A DNA stretch of 64,000 nt from Cymbidium sinense (lineage: Eukaryota; Streptophyta; Magnoliopsida; Asparagales; Orchidaceae), in assembly GCA_021442155.1 (NCBI GenBank), contig JAKCPB010001428.1:1-64000 (forward strand), read 5' to 3'. Below, piece after piece: positions 35,457-48,599 of this stretch. Position 1 is the stretch's first letter. Every line of letters starts with the position of its first letter. Under the pieces are notes generated by a model. It did no database searches. It was not told the DNA's origin and saw only the letters and a list, made by a program, of their open reading frames with translations. Both the position numbers and the translations under genes were made by a program.

Positions 35457-37709
35457 AGGGTTTAGGGTTGTAGTGTTTAGAGTTTAGGGTTTTAGTTTTT
35501 AGGGTTTAGTGTTTAGGTTTTTAGGGTTTAACATTTAGGGTTTAGGGTTTGTTTAGAGTTTAGGGTTTAGGGTTTAGGGTTTAGGGTTTAGCATTTATGG
35601 TTTAGGGTTAGTTCAAGGTTTAGGGTTTTGAGTTTAGGGCTTAGGGGTTAGGGTTTAGAGTTTATGATTAGGGTTTATAGTTTAAGGTTTATGCTTTTTT
35701 AGGGTTTAGAGTTTAGGGTTGTAAATTTATGGTTGTAAGTTTAGTGTTTACAGTTTAGGGTTTAGGGTTTAGGGTTTATTATTTAGAGTATATGATTCAG
35801 GGTTTAGGGTTTTTAGGGTTTAGAGCTTATGGTCTAGGGTTTAGGGGTTTTTTTAATTTATTTTTTCTTAAATTAAGTAAGCTAGTAGGTTTAGGTTTAT
35901 TCAATTTACTTTTGATTTATTTTAGTTTATTTAATTATTTATATATTTAAGTTTAATTTTATTTTTATTTAGTTTAGTTTATTTATATTAAGTTTATTTA
36001 TTTTAGTTTAGTTTTATTTTCATTTTATTTTTTAGGTTTAGGTTTTAAGTTTTTATTTTAGGTTTATTTTTAGGTTACATTTTTTATTTTGTGTTTAGGT
36101 TTAGGTTTATTTTATTTTTAGTTTAATTTATTTTAGTTAGTTTAGGTTTATGTTTTGGTTTAGGTTTTATTTATTTTTGTATAGGTTTAAGTTTATTTTA
36201 TTTTAATCTTAGGTTTAAGTCTTTTTTTTTAGTTTAGGGTTTATGTTTTATTTTTTATTTATTTTAGGTTTTATATTAACATTTATTTTTAGGTTTAGGA
36301 TTTTATTTAGTTTTACTTATATTTTTTATTTATTTAGTTTTTTTAGGTATGTAGGTTTAGGGTTTAGGGATTAGGGTAGGGCTTTAGGGAGGGTGGGATG
36401 GCCAATGGTCAGGGTAGGGTAACCAGAGTTGAGGAGTGGTCAGGTGTCATAGTTTTGGAGGTTTAGTGTTTGGGGTAGGAGTAGGGTGAGCCTTTAGCCT
36501 TTAGCACTCAGGGCCTGGGCCTGTGGCCCAGGTTATCATTTAGGCCTGGGTGTTTAGGTAAGTGGATTAGGTTTAGGTAGAGCCCAGTGATCATGGTCCA
36601 GGGTCAGTATGCCACAGGATTAGTTTAGTTTAGTTTTGTGGAGTTGGTTTGTGGGTCAGGGTTTGGTAGGTTTGGATCAACGCCTAGGGATTGTTAATTT
36701 AAGTTAGTTTAAGGTTTAAGGCCTAGGGTTTAAAGATGGATAGGGTCTGGGGTTTAGGTTTTAGGGTAAGGTATATTTTAGGGTTTAGGCATGTGGATTT
36801 AGGTTTAGGATCAGGTTTGGACTGAGGCAGGTTGGGTTTAGGGTTTTTTTTTTGATTTTCTTAATTTAAGTGCATAAGTTTAGGTTTATTTAGTTTATTT
36901 AGTTTATTTTATTTATTTTAGTATTTTTAATTTTAATTTTATTTAGGTTTATTTTATTTTTTATTTAGTTTAATTTATTTATATTATGTTATTTATATTT
37001 GTTTAGTTTTATTTTTTTAAAGTTTTTAGGTTTAGGTTTTAATTTTTCTTTAGGTTTTTTTTTATTTTATTTTTTTAGGTTTTTTATTTTTTAAGTTTAT
37101 TTTAGGTTTTTTTTAGTTTAGGTTTAAGTTTTATTTAGATTTATTTTATTTTTGTTTAATTTATATTTAGTAGGTTTAGGTTTATTTTATTTTATTTTAG
37201 GTTTAGGTTTTGTTTAGTTTGTTTTGGTTTATTTTTATTTATTTTAGGTTTTATTTTAATGTTTATTTTATGTTTTATATTTTAGTTTTATTATAGGTTT
37301 ATTTTATTTTATTATGTTTTATTTTATTTTGCATTTTATTCTTAGGTTTATTTTATTTTTCATAGTTTAGGTTTTATTTTTAGTTTAATTTTATTTTATT
37401 TTAGGTTTAGTTTAAGTTTAGTTTAGGTTTATTTTATTTTATTTTTTATAATTTATTTAGGTTTAGGGTTTAGGGTTTAGGTTTATTTTTTTTTAGTTTT
37501 TATGTTTTAGGGTTTGAGGTAGGGTTAGTTAAGTTTTATGGTTTGGGGCTTGGGTTTGGGGTTTAGGGTTTAGGGAGTAGGTTTTGGATTGTGGTTTAGG
37601 GTTTAGGGTTTAGGATTTAAGGTTTAGGATTTTTAGGGTTTGGGTTTAGGTTTTAGGTTTTAGGCTTAGGGCTTATGTTTTAGTCTAAGGTTTAGGGTTT
37701 ATGTTAATG
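35457..37709 (+). repeat. Telomere-like DNA, two AT-rich modules
   Basis: TTTAGGG blocks lie at 35457-35845, 36345-36845 and 37455-37705. Module openings are at 35847-35900 and 36843-36890, 1.0 kb apart. The block at about 36355-36850 is unusually rich in GGCCTGGG and GGCCCAGG words. No genes. Confidence 0.85.
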
Positions 37710-38158
37710 GTTTTTTTAACTGTTAACAAATTCATATTCAATATTTCTTATTTTTGATTTCATCAATCAAGTAGCACGCCAAGTTTTCTAAGATGCAAGT
37801 GACAACACATTATGAGCAATCATAGAGCAAATTGAAAACCTAGATAACTATAACTGTCTCTACTGAAAAGACAAAGTTCCATAAGCGGTAGATCAGATCA
37901 GTCATTCTTTAATTTCTCCAGTTCCCATCAGAACCACCCTCGCTTCTCATGTAGCTGGATCCGCCATTTTATCCCAGATCTCTCCCTCTGCCACCACCAC
38001 GGTTGTAAACTTCGTCCCTCGTCCCTCATCCATAAAAGCCACCACCATATCCACTAGCACCTCCAGATCCCCACCACCATCGGATAACCACCGCTTTGCC
38101 CCTCCATGGCTGATCTAACTTGACCTGTGATGGTGATGCTCTACTGTCACCCATTCTG
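37710..38158 (-). pseudogene. GRP fragment copy 4
   Basis: Same structure as copy 3, with a 3' UTR from 37710 and a glycine-rich tail at about 37930-38100 (codons for SRGGG, GYGGG, GGGGSGGA-like pieces). The RRM end is shortened by small losses near 38110-38150. The right border is again at the CATTCT word. Both neighbours are TTTAGGG blocks; there is no LINE beside it. Confidence 0.8.
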
Positions 38159-39574
38159 GGTTTAGCTTTAAGTTGTTTAAGTTTTTTTTAGGTTTATTTC
38201 TTCATTTATTTTATTACTTTAGAGTTTTAGATATGGGAGATTTAATGATCAGTGGTTTAGGTTTAACTGTGGTAGGGAGGATTATTTAGTTTAGGTTGTG
38301 ATGTGGTAGTGGGAAGTTTAAGATTTAAGAGATTTTATGATGGGTCAGGATTTAGTTAGATGGGTATAGAGGGTTTTGGGGTTAGAAGATCAGGAGTGTG
38401 GAGGAGATGTAAGGATTTGAGGCCCAGGGTATAGTCTGTGGCCCAGGATTTAGGCCCAGGGTTAGCACTAGGTAAGTTTTAGGTGGGGCCTGGGGAGTAG
38501 GGCCCAGCCCAGGATAGGCTCAGTGGGTGGGGATGGTTTGGAAGATCCGTGGCCCAGGGTTTCAACAGGCCTGGGAAAAGTAGGCCTAGGGTTTACACTT
38601 TAGATTAGTTTTAGGGTTTTAGGATTTTAGGATTTAATGTCATTTATGATTTAGGGTTTTTTTTTATTTTTTACTAAATTAAGTAGGTGTAGGTTTATTT
38701 AGTTTTTTCTTTAATTTAGTTTATTTTATTTTTATTTTTATTTAGTTTAGTTTATTTTATATTAAGTTTATTTATTTTTATTTAGTTTTATTTTTATTTT
38801 TATTTTTATTTTTAGGTTTTATTTTGTATTTTTAGGGTATACGGTTTTGGTTTTTATTTTATTTTCTTAGGTTCAAGTTTTAGGTTTTTTTTAAGTTTAT
38901 TTTTAGGTTTTATTTTTTCGTTTAGGTTTAGGTTTAGGTTTAATTTATTTTATTTAGTTTAGGTTTAGGTTAAGGTTTTATTTATTTTAGTTTAGGTTTA
39001 GGCTTATTTTATTTTTATTTTAGGTTTAAGTCTTTTTTTTTTTTATTTTATTTATTTTTATATTGTTTGGTTTAGATTAAATTATTTTTTTTAGTTTTAG
39101 GTTTTATTTAGTTTTATTTTATTTTATTTTAGGTTTATTTTATTTTCATTTTACATTTAGTTTTATTTTATTTAGGGTTTTATTCTATTTATTTAATCAT
39201 TTAGTTTAGTTTAAGTTTTATTTATTTGATATTTTATTTTTATTTGTATATTTTATTTATTTTTTTAGGTTTAAATTTTAGTGGGTTTCATTTTATTTTA
39301 TTTTTTTGTGGGTTTATTTTATTTTTAGGTTTTATTTTGTTTATGTTTTTTTTTTCATTTTTGTGGTTAGTTTAGTTATTTAGGGTTTAGAGTCTCAAAG
39401 TTTAGGGTTTAGGGATGCAGGTTTGGATTTAGGTTTTGGGTTTGGTTTAGGTTAGGTTGGTTTTTAATATTTTTTTTTTAGTATGGGTTTTGGGTTTGGG
39501 TTTTTTTAGGTTTAGGTTTTAAGTTTTAGGTTTTTATGTTTATGTTAGTTTTTAGGTTATTTTAGGATTTAAGG
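38159..39574 (+). repeat. Telomere-like DNA, one AT-rich module
   Basis: A degenerate block at 38160-38655 contains GGCCCAGGG words (38395-38610). A module opens at 38657-38700 and closes near 39380, 0.72 kb on. A degenerate TTTAGG block then runs to 39574. No genes. Confidence 0.85.
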
Positions 39575-40010
39575 TTTTGTTTAACTGAGAATAAATTCAG
39601 ATTCAACATTTATTCTTTTTGATTTCATTAAGCAAGTAGCACACAAAGTTTTGTAAGACACAAACGATGACATAGACAAAAAATGAGCATGCATAGAGCA
39701 AATGAAAAATCCTAGATAACTAGAATCATCCCCATTATAAAGACTCAGTTCCATAAGTAGTAGATCGGATCGTCCATTCTTCAGATTCTCTAGTTCCCAT
39801 TAGAACTACCCCCACCTCTTGAGTAGCAAGATCTTCCATCATATCACTGATCTATCCCTCTACCACCACCATTGCTCGTGTTGTCTCCATAATCACCACC
39901 ACCATATCCACCAGAATCTCTAGATCCCCCACCAGGGATAGTTGTCGCCCACCATACCATGAGATCTAGACTGATCGTGACATGTTCCCGCCATCATGCC
40001 AATTCTGTGG
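39575..40010 (-). pseudogene. GRP fragment copy 5
   Basis: The 3' UTR starts after the A-run near 39578. The tail at about 39790-39930 shows glycine codons and SRGGG near the stop. The RRM end is damaged by several short losses between 39960 and 40010, where the expected CGTCAACCAGG text is cut to a few words. It lies about 1.87 kb from copy 4. Confidence 0.75.
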
Positions 40011-40860
40011 TTAGTGGTTTATTAACATTTTAGATTTAGCTTTATTTTTTTTGTTACAGTTTAAGTTTAAGATTTAGTTTATGGTTTATTTAGGATTAGG
40101 GTTTTTTTAGGTTTGGGTTTAAGGATTAGGTTATGGTTTATTTTGGGTGGGTTTGGTTTTATGGGTTATTGGTGGAAGTTTATTTATAGGCTCAGTAGTT
40201 TATTTAGTTTAAGGTTTAGTTTAGTAGGGCCCAGGATTTGTGGTTTAATTTTTTTTAGGTTTAGTTTTTTTTTTGGTTTAACTTAAGGGCCCAGGGAGAC
40301 CTCATTTTTTAGAATAGTTTTAGAACAAATGGCTAGGTATGTGGCCTTATAAGGCCCATTTAGATTTAAGTGGAGCCCAGAGTTAATCATCCTTTCAGTT
40401 AACATTATTAGAGTTAGGATCTATTAGGGCCCAGTTTTACCAGGGCCAGGGCCCAGAGTTTAAACTGGCCCAGTCAGGTCACTCTCAGTTTGGTCATGGT
40501 AGTAGCCTTTATAGTAAGGTCATGGCCCATTTACTCCAGGTTTTAGTCATTTAGGGAGGTCAGAGGAGGTGTTATTTGTAGTGATCTCTGGAGATTCCCT
40601 GTGAGTCTGGGATTAGGGTTTAGCCTCTAGGGCCTGGGGTCAGGGATAGGGTAGTAAAGGGCATAAGTGGGCCAGGGTAGCCTAGTAGAGTGGGTATAGT
40701 AATGAAAGCCCATGATTTTAAGTAGTGGTTTATTTAATGTAGGTTTAGGCCAATTTAGGGTTTAGGTTTAGGTTTAGTACTTTAAGGTTTATGCTTTAGG
40801 AGGATTAGGGGTGTTAGTGTTTATTATTGTGGTAGGTTTAAGATTTAGGGTAGGTTTAAA
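40011..40860 (+). repeat. Telomere-like DNA, C-richer form
   Basis: Degenerate TTTAGG words with many AGGGCCCAG and GGCCCATT words (40250-40740) and few canonical units. No AT-rich module is evident here, so copies 5 and 6 lie only 1.28 kb apart. No genes. Confidence 0.75.
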
Positions 40861-41180
40861 GTTTTTTTAATAGATCAAATTGATTGAACCTTTCTTATTT
40901 TCAATTTCATCAACCATGTTATGCACTGTGTTTTCTAAGATACATAAATAAAATAAGCTTAGAGCAAATCAAAATCTAGATAACTAGAATCATCTTTACT
41001 ATAAAGACACAGAAGTTAGATTGGATTGTTCTTCGCTTTAGTTCCCATCATAACCACCCTTGCCTAGTAGTGGGATCTGCATCATATCCTATCTATCCTC
41101 CCCACCACAGTGTAACTTGCTCCTCCGCTTCAGAACCACCACCTCCATATCCACCATCACCCTAGATCCACCGTTAAGTG
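40861..41180 (-). pseudogene. GRP fragment copy 6 (shortest)
   Basis: Only 0.32 kb. The 3' UTR (40861-41035) and part of the glycine-rich tail (41040-41170) remain, ending at GATCCACCG. The RRM end and the AAGAATGGG border are missing, so this copy has a different right edge from the other ten. TTTAGGG-type DNA follows at once. Confidence 0.75.
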
Positions 41181-42038
41181 GTTAGGGTTTAGGATTGATT
41201 GTTGAGTTTTGGGTTTAGGCTTAGTTTGGGATTTAGTGTTTAGGCTTTAGGTTTAGGGTTTTTAATTTGGGGTTCAGGTTTAGGGATCATGATTTAGTTA
41301 GTTTAGTTTTGTAAGGTTTAGTGTTTTGTTAGGATTTTGTTAGGTTTAATGTTTATTTAGAGGGTTTAGGTTTATGATTATTAAGGTTTAGGGTTTAGGG
41401 TTTAGGGTGGTTAGATAGATTTATGGTTGTGGTTTAGGTTTTGTTTTAATTTTAAAATTATTTTAAAATAAGTAAATGAGCAGGTTTAGGTATTTTATTT
41501 ATTTAGTTTATTTTAATAATTTAGTTTTTATTTTTTTTATTTTTTATTTTCATTTTATTTGTTTAGTTTAGTATTTATTTTAGGTTTATTTATTTAGTCC
41601 AGTTTTATTAGTTATTTTTAAGGTTAGTAGGTTTAAATTATTTTAGATTAGTCCATTTTATTTTATCTTTAGGATTTATTTTATTTTGGCTAGTATGCCA
41701 GGGTTTAGTTTAGGTCAGCTCATTAGTTTTTTAGGTAGATTTAGTAGTCATATCATTTAAGTCAGGTTATGATTAGCTCATTTAGGTTTAGTTTTTTTAG
41801 AGTTTTTAGGCCTATTATTTTATTTAGGGCTCAGATTTGGGTAGAGTTTTATTTGGCCTAGTTTATAGCCTAGAATAGAGTAGGTAAAATTTTTAGAGCA
41901 GTTTAATTTTAGGTCAGTGGTAGTTTAGGATAGGGTTAGTTTAGGGTTTAGGTTTAGACAAGGTTTAGTGGGTTTAGTGTAGGGTATGGTATTTTTTTAG
42001 TTAGATTTAGTTTAGGTTTAGTAGTTTATTAGGGTTTG
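41181..42038 (+). repeat. Telomere-like DNA, one short AT-rich module
   Basis: A degenerate TTTAGGG block runs to 41440, a module opening lies at 41440-41490, and the AT-rich text then mixes with AGTTTAGG and GGCC words to 42035. No genes. Confidence 0.8.
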
Positions 42039-42470
42039 ATTTTTTAACAGAACAAATCAGATTCACCATTTCTTCATTTGATTTAACAAACCAAGTAGCG
42101 TACCAAGTTTTCGAAGACATAAATAATGATGTAGATAAAAAATGAGGACGTATAGAGCAAATTAAAAACTCATAGATAACTAGAACTATCTACAATGACA
42201 TAGCCCATAAGCAAAATCGATTATGATTATCGGTAGCTTTCAAAACCACCACCACCTCTCGAAAAGAGATCCATCATATCTATATATCCCTCCATGAAGA
42301 TGCAGGTAACCTTCGCCGCCTCCTCGCCTCCATAACCACCATCGCTGCCACCACCTCCATATCCACTAACACCTCTAAAACCCCAAGCTATGAAATTAGC
42401 CTCCACCTTCATCCACCAAGAACTAGATTGAGCCTTTGATCATGTTCCTACCCAAGGTTCTTCCCATTAT
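42039..42470 (-). pseudogene. GRP fragment copy 7
   Basis: A frame at 42227-42412 (-) reads GVSGYGGGGSDGGYGGE, a clear glycine-rich tail, followed by FSRGGGGFES near the C-terminus. The RRM end (42420-42470) is shortened by small losses. The 3' UTR runs to an A-run at 42043. This is the best open stretch among the copies, but its start codon is not a gene start: it lies within the former RRM-tail junction. Confidence 0.85.
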
Positions 42471-42806
42471 TATATGTTTAGGTTTGTGTTGTGTTTATGT
42501 TTAGGTTTATGTTTATTTATTAAGTTTTAGCTTTAGGTTTATTTTTATATTTTATTTAGTTTTTGTTTAGGTTTTATTCAGGTTTAGGTTATGGTTAGTT
42601 TGGGGTCATAGGTTTAGGGTAGGTATATGGTTAGTTAGTTTAGAAGTTTAGTGATGCTTGTGGTTTAAGATTTTGGGTTAGGTAGGTTTAGTGTGGCTAG
42701 GCTTTTTAGGGTTATTTTATTTAGCATTTTATATTTGGATCTGTGGTAGATTTTAGGATTTTTAGTCTGGTTAGGGTTTAGTCTGGGGTTAGGGTTTAGG
42801 GTTTTA

Positions 42807-42838
<32 letters not shown>

Positions 42839-43734
42839 AAATTAAATAAACCAGTAGTTTAGTTTCTTTATTTTAAGTTTATTTATATTTATTTAGTTTT
42901 ATTTATTTATATTTATATTTAGGATCAAACTTTATTTAGTTTAGTTTATTTATTATAAGTCTTTTATTTTAGTTTATATTTTATTTAGTTTATTTATAGG
43001 TTTAGTTTAGGTTTCGGTTTATTTTATAGTTTAGTTTTATTTTTATTTTATTTTTTTTAGGATTTATTTTTATTTTTTTTAAATTTTTTGTTTTATTTTA
43101 GGTTTATTTTTAGTTCTTATTTTAAGGTTTAGGTTTATTTTTAGTTTATTTTATTTTATTTTGTGGATTAGGTTTGTTTAATTTTAGTTTAGGTTTTATT
43201 TTTTAGTTTAGGTTTAGATTTTATTTTATTTTAGGTTTATGTTGTTTTAGTTTAGGGTTTAGGTTTATTTTATTTTTAGGTTTTATTTTAAGATTTATTT
43301 TGTTTAGTTTATATTTTAGCTTTTCTTATATTTATTAGGTTTATTTTATTTTATTGTATGTTTAGTTTTTTATTTGGTTTTATTCTTATTATTTTATTTT
43401 TTTTGGATAGTTTAGATTTATTTATTTTATTTATTTATTTTTTAGTTTTAGGTTTAGGTTTTAAGTTTTGTAGTTTTATTTTATTTTATTTTATATTTAT
43501 TTAGGTTTAGAGTTATTTTATTTTTTTTAAGTTTTATTTAATTTAGGTTTAGGTTATTAGGTTTTTAGGGTTTAAGATTTAGGGCTTAGGGTTTAGTGTT
43601 TAAGATTTAAGGTTTATGGTTTTTTTTATTTAGTTTTAGGTTTAGTGTTAGGGTTGTGTTATGTTTAGTGGTTTGAGTTTAGAGTTTAGGTTTAGGGTAG
43701 ATTTATGTATTTAGGGTTTAGGGTTTAGGGTTTT
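42471..43734 (+). repeat. Telomere-like DNA, one AT-rich module
   Basis: A degenerate block (42471-42800) ends in a TTTA microsatellite at about 42803-42832. A module opens at 42830-42870 and closes near 43570 (0.74 kb). A TTTAGGG block (43565-43734) leads to unit B. No genes. Confidence 0.85.
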
Positions 43735-44269
43735 AGGTTCTGATGTGATTATGATTTTAATTTTATTTAGAGATTTAATTAATTAGTTAAATCTTAATTA
43801 AATTCATTATAAAAAAGGGTGAAATGAACTTAGGGAAAGGGGTCCCAACCCTTTTCCTTCATACACTTATTGTTAAACAATAATTAATAAACTTAATTAA
43901 CTAATTTATTACTGTTCATGGGATTAACTAATCATTAATTAACTTAAAAGAGTAGTTAAGTTTTAATTAGTCAGTTTTCCTAATTAAGTGAGCAATAAAT
44001 CCCAAGAAAATCATAAGAGGCAGAGGTCATTCCATTAAATTAACCAATAAAATTTGGAATTAATTGCTCAAGTAATTAAAAGGTAAGTTAATTATAATTA
44101 AACATTAATTAAATCTTAATTACTATTCAAAATTAGTTAAGATATTTTTAATTAATTCTCCTCAAATACTTTTAAAATGAGTATTTATTTGCATTTTTTA
44201 TTTCTATGATTTTAGAAGTTTCAATCTTTAAAAATGATTAATTAAACTTAATTAAAGCCTAATCTTGTT

Positions 44270-44314
44270 GGCGCCATGTGGCACGCTATCACGACACGCT
44301 TTCCACATGGCGCC
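44270..44314. repeat. Perfect inverted repeat, 12-bp arms (GGCGCCATGTGG)
   Basis: GGCGCCATGTGG at 44270-44281 and CCACATGGCGCC at 44303-44314 enclose a 21-base loop. It is GC-rich inside AT-rich surroundings. In unit A (about 1097-1124) most of the left arm and loop are lost while the right arm remains as CCACATGGCACC, a deletion of about 22 bases. Confidence 0.9.
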
Positions 44315-45630
44315 GCGGGATTGGTTACTTAAAACTTATCCTACTCAATACATACATGGTGGCGGCGGACGCGCTTTCTAATCCACCGTCTGATCTAAGA
44401 TCATACGTTAGATTAGATGGCTACGATTAATCCCACAGCTTAATAGGATTAATTCAGATCAATCTAGTGGATCTAATCACAACCATCAGTTCCGATCACA
44501 TGTAACAAGTGGTGCGTGATCTAACATCATTAGAGTGAGGGAGAATGGAGTCTGTTCGCCATTGCTCACTTGATTCAAGCTTACCCGAGCTTGGATCAAC
44601 TCCAAAAGGATCCTACACCTTCACAACATCGATCAGAGGGGATCCAACAATCAAGATCACATGAGATGCAAGTTTCTTCAAAAAGCTCTAACCCATTTTT
44701 TCCTAAGGATCAGTTTTGGAAGCATACCTCGTCAAAGCTCAAGACCGGCGGCTCGAACAATTAAGGAAGCTTCTTCTAGTGGAGATGAAGCTGTTGAGCA
44801 GAAATTGATCATTTCTGATGTTCATTAGGAAGGCCATGAACAAAAAATTTGGAGCTCAGCTTTGATCGAAGTCCCACCTTCAATGCTAGAGAAGCTTGAG
44901 AGATGATTTATTCTTGCTCTATGAGGCCTAAGGAAGGTGCATGCAAAATTAATTTGATTTTTATGGAGAAATGGGGAAGTTAGGTCAGAAATGGTAGTGT
45001 CTTATTTCGGAACAGACGAGAATGGCATTTTCTGATTGAGGAACGAGCTTGGGAGCTGGGAATGGCTCTATGCTCATCTTAGTAGCTAGTCTCGAGGTGA
45101 TATGTGTGTGTTTGAAACGAGGGTGTATACCCCCCCTTCATCTTGATCAGACGGTGGGATTAGGTTTGGCTTCTAATGGCTTTCCGGCCATCTTAAGGAG
45201 TCATGTGTGGTAGGGAGGAGGTGAGTTGGCTCAATTTGGTTGGTTGAAGTTGTGGAGGTGGCTGCCAAGGAGGAATCATGGGTGTACTATGGGTTTCAAA
45301 AGTTCAAATAGGGAGGGTGAGGTGATTTCACCTCCCATGGGTCATGGCCAATCCAACCACCCCTTAGGTTAGGTTGGGCAGTGTCCTAGGTGCCTAGGTG
45401 GACCATTAGGAGAGTACCAAGTGGCCAAGCAATGAAAATGACCACTTACATGGGTGATTTGTCTCATGTGATGCCCTTGACCAAGGGGTAGAATGATCAT
45501 TTGGCATTAGAGTTGATTTGGGAAGATTTGAAATGAGCCAAAAGTGGCCCAAATTTCAAGTCAATTGGAGTTGATTTGGTTTTTGGCTCAATTTGACTCA
45601 TTTAGGTCAAATTGGTTAGGTTGGGTCAAG

Positions 45631-45646
45631 TTGACCAATTGGTCAA
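45631..45646. repeat. 16-bp perfect palindrome TTGACCAATTGGTCAA
   Basis: Unit B counterpart of 2276-2291: two inverted TTGACC words, each matching a W-box core. It is kept intact in both units despite the decay around it. Confidence 0.8.
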
Positions 45647-46207
45647 ATTGGATCAAACCATGGGTTCAAGTTCATATGATCATTTGGGATGTTTTGGTTC
45701 AATTTGTTTGGTTTAGTTTGGCTTAGATTTGATTTTGGCTCATTTGAATTCATTTGGGTCAAATGGTTGAATAATTTGACCAAATTGGCCAAATTGGCTT
45801 GGGTGTTGGTTTGGGTTTTGTTGACCAATTAAAGTTGATTGTAGGCTTTAATTTCAATTAATTTGGATTTGGTTTTGATTTTGGCCAACTTGAACCTTTA
45901 GGTCAATTTGGGCTAAGTAGGTCAATTGGGTTTAATTGGGTCCAATCATAGCTTTGGTCAAGTTCAACAATCAATTTGGAATGAACTTGAGTCACTAGTT
46001 GCAATCAATTTGGTTTATATTTTGATTTGATCTAATTTGGTCTTTTAGATCAATTTGGGTCAACTCAGGTTAAGAGGGCTAATTGGGTTTGACTAATTGA
46101 AGGTCGTCAAGTCATATTTAAATATTGATTGATTTGGTATGAATCATTGGTTTCAAGGAATTGGCATAGGCAATTTGGCTAGTTTGCTCATATGGGTTAA
46201 GGGGTTG

Positions 46208-46227
46208 ACTTGGTCAAATGACCAAGT
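46208..46227. repeat. Inverted repeat, 9-bp arms around AA
   Basis: Unit B counterpart of 2734-2753: ACTTGGTCA and TGACCAAGT, identical in both units. Confidence 0.8.
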
Positions 46228-47594
46228 TGACTTGTTTGACCTAATTTGACAATTGATCAACTTAGGGTGATCACAATCATGATGGGAGGTTTTGATTGGT
46301 TCAATCCAATTTGTAGGATTAGAACTTGGCTCAAATAGGTCAAATTGGCTACTAATCAATTGGAGTTTTAGTTGTTTTATTTTGGGTTGAGTTTGATTTA
46401 GTTGTGTTTATATATGGATTTGGGATTGATATATAAATTCAAATCAATTCAAATGGGTTTTGGTTCATTTGAACATTTTAAGTCAAAAGTTGGTTTGACT
46501 TGGGTTGATTTTGGTTTAGCTTGATGATTGTAGATTTCATTTATATTTGTGAATATGATTGAAGGTATGATTGATTCATGAAAATCAATTGAATTCAGGT
46601 TTTAGAATGAAGGAATTTGGCTAAGTCCATGGAGTTAGGTTATGTGACATAGGTTTGGATTTTGGTTTGGTTTGGATTTTGGTTTGGTTTGATTTTAATG
46701 TAAATTTCAATTAAACTTGAGAAGATGATTGAAAATATGATTGATTAGTGACAAAATTAATTGAGTTTGACTTGATTTGGATTAAGATTTGGCTAAGTCC
46801 ATGGATAGTCATATGCTTAGAAGGGTTTTGATTTAATTTGATTTAATTTTGATCATTTGAATGTAGATTTGATTTATATTTAGGAAGATGATTGAAGATA
46901 TAAATTGATTATGAGAAATTCAATTAATTTTTGATTGATTTGGATTATGATTTGGATAAGTCCATGGATAGGTCATATGGCTTAGAAGGGTTTCAAGTTT
47001 GGATTTTATCATGGGCTTCAATCATTTGGTTTTGGAATTTGGGTTTTGGATTTGATATTTGATGTAATTGAACTTGAGGTTTAGTTTAAGAAGATGAACA
47101 TGGATTGGATTTGGGTTGTAGGGTAGGTAGATTATCCTAATCCTTAAGGCATAACCTAATCCTATGGCTAACCCTTCTAAGTCCTTAGGCTTAGGTTAAG
47201 TGTTTACTTAATTATTAGAAGTGTCATATGACTAGGGAAGTCTTAGTGTCTAGAAGACTCCTAAGTCTAAGATAGGAAGATTGAATCCGCACTCGTAAGT
47301 CAACAGCCTTAGGCTCCATAGTGTTCCCCTTGGAGATAGATGATTGGAAGACTCCAAGTTTCACATTATAGACTGATACATCTCAATGATTTGCTTGGGA
47401 GACCATGGATACATGAGAACAACATAGTTCCATCCTACATCAAGTATCAAGTTTGTGAGAGGTTGGATCATCTATTGTGTCCAAGGAGATCTCAAGCCAT
47501 TTATAGTTCATGAGGTCGGCATATATGTGGATGCAGCTTAGTACCTCCTTTAAAATCAACAAGTCTATTCTCTAGAACTTGGCCAAAGTTTAAA

Positions 47595-47680
47595 AATAAA
47601 AGAAAAAGAAAAGAAAATGAAAAAGAAAGAGAAAAAGAAAAAGAAAAGAAAAGAGAAAATGAAAAAGAAAATAAAGGGAG
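47595..47680 (+). repeat. Purine (A/G) tract of unit B
   Basis: About 85 bases almost only of A and G, in AAAAGAAAAG words. It corresponds to 4280-4352. On the - strand it gives a false F/S-rich open frame (47501-47743). Confidence 0.85.
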
Positions 47681-47699
47681 AAATAGACTTGGAGGAGGA

Positions 47700-48420
47700 A
47701 GTGGAGCCTGATTAGATTCCACCCACAGCTCATTACCATTCAAACATATGGGTAGACGACCTCCACCAAGAAAGAGGAAGAAGCCGCCTGTAGGGGGTGG
47801 AAAACCTCCTCATTGGTCACCCAATAGAAGATATGTCTGCCTACCAGAGTACACTATCCATATAGACTTAGAATCTAATTCATAAGATGAGTCTTATATG
47901 GTTAGCACACTAGCCAGCTCTTCTTAGGAGTAGATTCCCTTGGAGGTGATACTTGAACCAGATAGAGATCAAGATTTGTCTCCAAAGCAAAGCATAAGTA
48001 TATCCAAGTCTATATGTGAAATTGTTATACATCAGTTGGGAACCTTAGGTCTAATCCCACTTTCCTCTCAAAAAGCTGAGGGTTTGGTAGTTAAGAAAGC
48101 CCCTAAGTCATCCACAGGTGTGAAGACGCAGAGGTTCTTTCTAGGAGCATCACCCTCAAGTCAAAAAGTCCATGTAGAACTTGAGGACGATTCTAATAAA
48201 GATTTAATAAAATTACCTTTTGATTGGTACTTTCCTTGTGTTCATAATTTAGCAAAGAAAGGGTTAATCCTACATACTTGGTCAAAGCAGTCGACTACTT
48301 CAAAAGAATATGGAAAAACAAATGCAAAAGCTCTCAAGATCAAGACTAGGATTCAAAGATAGTGGGCCGATAATGTTGATTATTGCTTAGTCACCTAGCC
48401 ATTTGGAATCGATAGGTTTT
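47700..48420 (+). pseudogene. Unit B gag / pre-RT remnant
   Basis: A 140-residue frame (47940-48362) is the longest piece. Its C-terminal half, FDWYFPCVHNLAKKGLILHT then EYGKTNAKALKIKTRIQR, resembles the stretch found upstream of RT in Tat-type elements. The N-terminal part is not recognised. No protease DTG motif was seen. Frames before and after are broken. The ATG at 47940 is probably internal to the former polyprotein. Confidence 0.55.
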
Positions 48421-48599
48421 TTTCAAATCACATTAAATCATATGAGGAGCTATGCTTAGAAACTGATGATCTAGATGATTTTGAAGTCAAAGATGCACGC
48501 CGAGTTCAAAGAAGAGATCAAGTCAACCATCGAAAAGCTCAAGAAAATCAACTTAGGAACTAAAGAAGATCCACGAATGACATACATCAGTTTTTTGTT

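Larger units (their letters stand above)
43735..47160 (+). other. Unit B 5' non-coding part (possible LTR/leader)
   Basis: Collinear with 530-3900. A TTAATTAA-rich part (43750-44260) is followed by the 12-bp palindrome at 44270-44314, mixed sequence (44340-45480), then TTTGGTCAAATTGG-rich text to about 46900. The short frames at 44570-44764 and 45544-45726 are not kept in unit A. Whether it acted as an LTR promoter cannot be told. Confidence 0.5.
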
